Notes under the pieces: generated by a model
What the model saw: only the letters and a program-made list of their open reading frames with translations
The model's database searches: none
Told to the model about the DNA's origin: nothing
Shown here: one piece after another, positions 33,301 to 33,501 of the stretch
Layout of the letters: the number at the start of each line of letters is the position of its first letter
Numbering within the stretch: the first letter of the stretch is position 1
Assembly: GCA_945860265.1 (NCBI GenBank)
Contig: CAMAQF010000045.1
Coordinates: 1-33,501 of the forward strand
DNA from: Emticicia agri
GTDB taxonomy: Bacteria; Bacteroidota; Bacteroidia; Cytophagales; Spirosomataceae
Length of the DNA: 33,501 bases
Direction of reading: 5' to 3'
Program-made: the position numbers and the translations under genes

Positions 33301-33344
33301 TCGTTACACCTGTGATGTATAAATTGTTGCCACCGAGTGTTTAA
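30306..33344 (+). CDS. RND (AcrB/HAE-type) inner-membrane efflux pump
   Basis: A 1012-residue protein with the AcrB plan: TM1 (QFTIIIFLMIMAIGVNSLL), a large periplasmic loop (KAEDPALKATFNSIVVVYPGTSP), TM2-TM6 (IAILLVLITLIPLGIRPAIIVMISIPL through VSLTIVPFLASQLM), TM7, a second loop and TM8-TM12. The proton-relay acids are present as D397 and D398 in GLLVDDSIVVVENIARFLR, and the second half has GIIALAGIEVKNSILLVDYTNFL. It exports small lipophilic compounds by proton antiport with the adaptor and TolC. Substrates cannot be told from the sequence. The C-terminus ends RIVTPVMYKLLPPSV, complete. Confidence 0.96.
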   Translation: MKLVEFSVKNYQFTIIIFLMIMAIGVNSLLNMPKAEDPALKATFNSIVVVYPGTSPADMEKLIVDPIEDKMSEISDIKKIISTADEGVAQIRLEFIHSINPDDKYNEVLRELNAIRTKLPADIYSMDVLRFTPEGVNIIQCALMSETTPYKDLEKEADNLKDKLLKVKSIKTAEIWAFPKQQVTISVNLDKMAQFRIPLNRVLGAIQSENANVPAGNIEIGGRKFSVKTSGSYENLDEIKSTIVSSSGTTVTYLRDIAEVKFDYEEESYLGRLNGKRAVFVTATMKNGSNIFKTGEEIRPILDNFAKNLPPNIKFEQSFDQVKSVSTRLFGLARDFGIAILLVLITLIPLGIRPAIIVMISIPLSLAIGLTLLDLAGFGINQLSVVGLVIALGLLVDDSIVVVENIARFLRTGMPRREAAIEATKQISLAVLGCTATLIFAFLPLCFLPESAGDFIRSLPIAVIMTIIASLFVSLTIVPFLASQLMPREEHGENIVLRLMKKGIEGSYRKVLHKALFYPKTALLIAVLIFAGSLALIPIVGMSVFPRSEKPQFLINIETPLGTSLGETDKAARFVEKELLKHKIVKNFATNVGKSNPRIYYNTLPIGGTLANYSQLFVQLQDKVEVPERESFIDELRGIFDSYAGAKIRVIQFEQGAPFEAPLAVRIVGENLDSLRVISSKVERVFKDTKGTIYVNNALSAQNVDLRVNINKDKAGMLGIPTVDIDRTIRMGIAGVNMGIYKEKEGEEMNLNVSLPRDQRPSMDVFSKVFVANQMGSLIPLSQLATVGFETSPNRINHYDRDRYSTVSAFVKSGFLTPNVTKEAVEKLSKIKLPKGYEFKMAGEVERSAETFGGLGTIIIITIFGIIAILILEFKTFKSTFIVLSVIPLGMIGAILILLFTGNSLSFTAIVGIIALAGIEVKNSILLVDYTNFLRKENGLSIDAAIEEAGETRFIPIVLTTMTAIGGMIPLIMEHSPLYSPLALVIVGGLISSLILTRIVTPVMYKLLPPSV

Positions 33345-33501
33345 TAAGGTAAAAAAAATCAATAAATGAATTTATTAATTAGAAGAGATACTTTTTTTAT
33401 CATCAACTTTATTAAGTGAATTTCGAATTGGGAAATCACTAGGCAATTTTGTATTATTAAATGGACGAGTAAAGGTTTTTTGAAATTAAAACTGATTTTG
33501 A
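33345..33501. other. Window end after the RND gene
   Basis: AT-rich sequence with no supported gene. AATAAA-TGAA-TTTATT (33361-33376) could be a weak hairpin. A minus-strand open stretch exists here but has no start codon. Confidence 0.4.

Noticed and set aside
33376-33485. C-terminal end of a minus-strand gene at the window edge
   Set aside because: The open stretch is closed by a stop inside the window upstream and has no ATG, so no gene can be supported.

Overview
The window looks like chromosomal DNA of a Bacteroidota species, most likely a Cytophagales/Spirosomataceae-type organism. It is AT-rich and shows no convincing Shine-Dalgarno sites. It has TAnnTTTG-type promoter elements and typical Bacteroidota genes: a GH106 glycoside hydrolase, a Tat-exported Gfo/Idh/MocA oxidoreductase, BshC for bacillithiol, an S1/P1 nuclease and a two-lobed RND efflux operon. 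Species-level placement cannot be made by eye.

Layout. (1) 1-6.5 kb: the 5' part of an OmpR-type response regulator and a GH106 alpha-L-rhamnosidase-like enzyme on the minus strand, then a Tat oxidoreductase and a secreted S1/P1 nuclease on the plus strand, then a small unknown protein. (2) 6.6-9.4 kb (minus): a three-gene operon with an ABC ATPase fused to its permease, a YtrA-like GntR regulator and a membrane-anchored beta-rich protein. (3) 9.6-11.5 kb (minus): an OLD/AAA-type ATPase overlapping a RloB TOPRIM-like gene, an AbiL/RloAB-type defence pair. (4) 11.5-14.4 kb: rplK-rplA-rplJ-rplL with its own promoter and a strong terminator, separated from secE/nusG and rpoBC. (5) 14.6-20.8 kb: an unknown cell-envelope protein, a secreted PqqB-like metallo-hydrolase, a frameshifted paralogue of the beta-rich protein in region 2, a secreted subtilase, an NmrA-type reductase and a lipoprotein alpha/beta hydrolase. 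(6) 20.9-24.4 kb: a long-chain acyl-CoA ligase and bshC. (7) 24.4-33.3 kb: a TetR-thioesterase operon and an efflux locus (TolC, DUF3995, quinone-reductase-like flavoprotein, HlyD-type adaptor, RND pump).

How the genes work together. A 16-base sequence occurs in opposite orientation upstream of tetR and upstream of tolC, so the TetR protein probably represses both itself and the efflux locus. The efflux locus is interrupted just after tolC by what looks like a small mobile or relic element. This element holds a GxxExxY-family (PD-(D/E)xK-like) gene killed by one in-frame stop, flanked by 44-bp inverted repeats, with a 201-bp tandem duplication at its left end. It is the least-described structure in the window. 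Several other Bacteroidota-type intergenic repeats are present: a 166-bp MITE-like element, a GC-rich inverted repeat between rplJ and rplL, a 21-bp-stem hairpin, and short tandem repeats.
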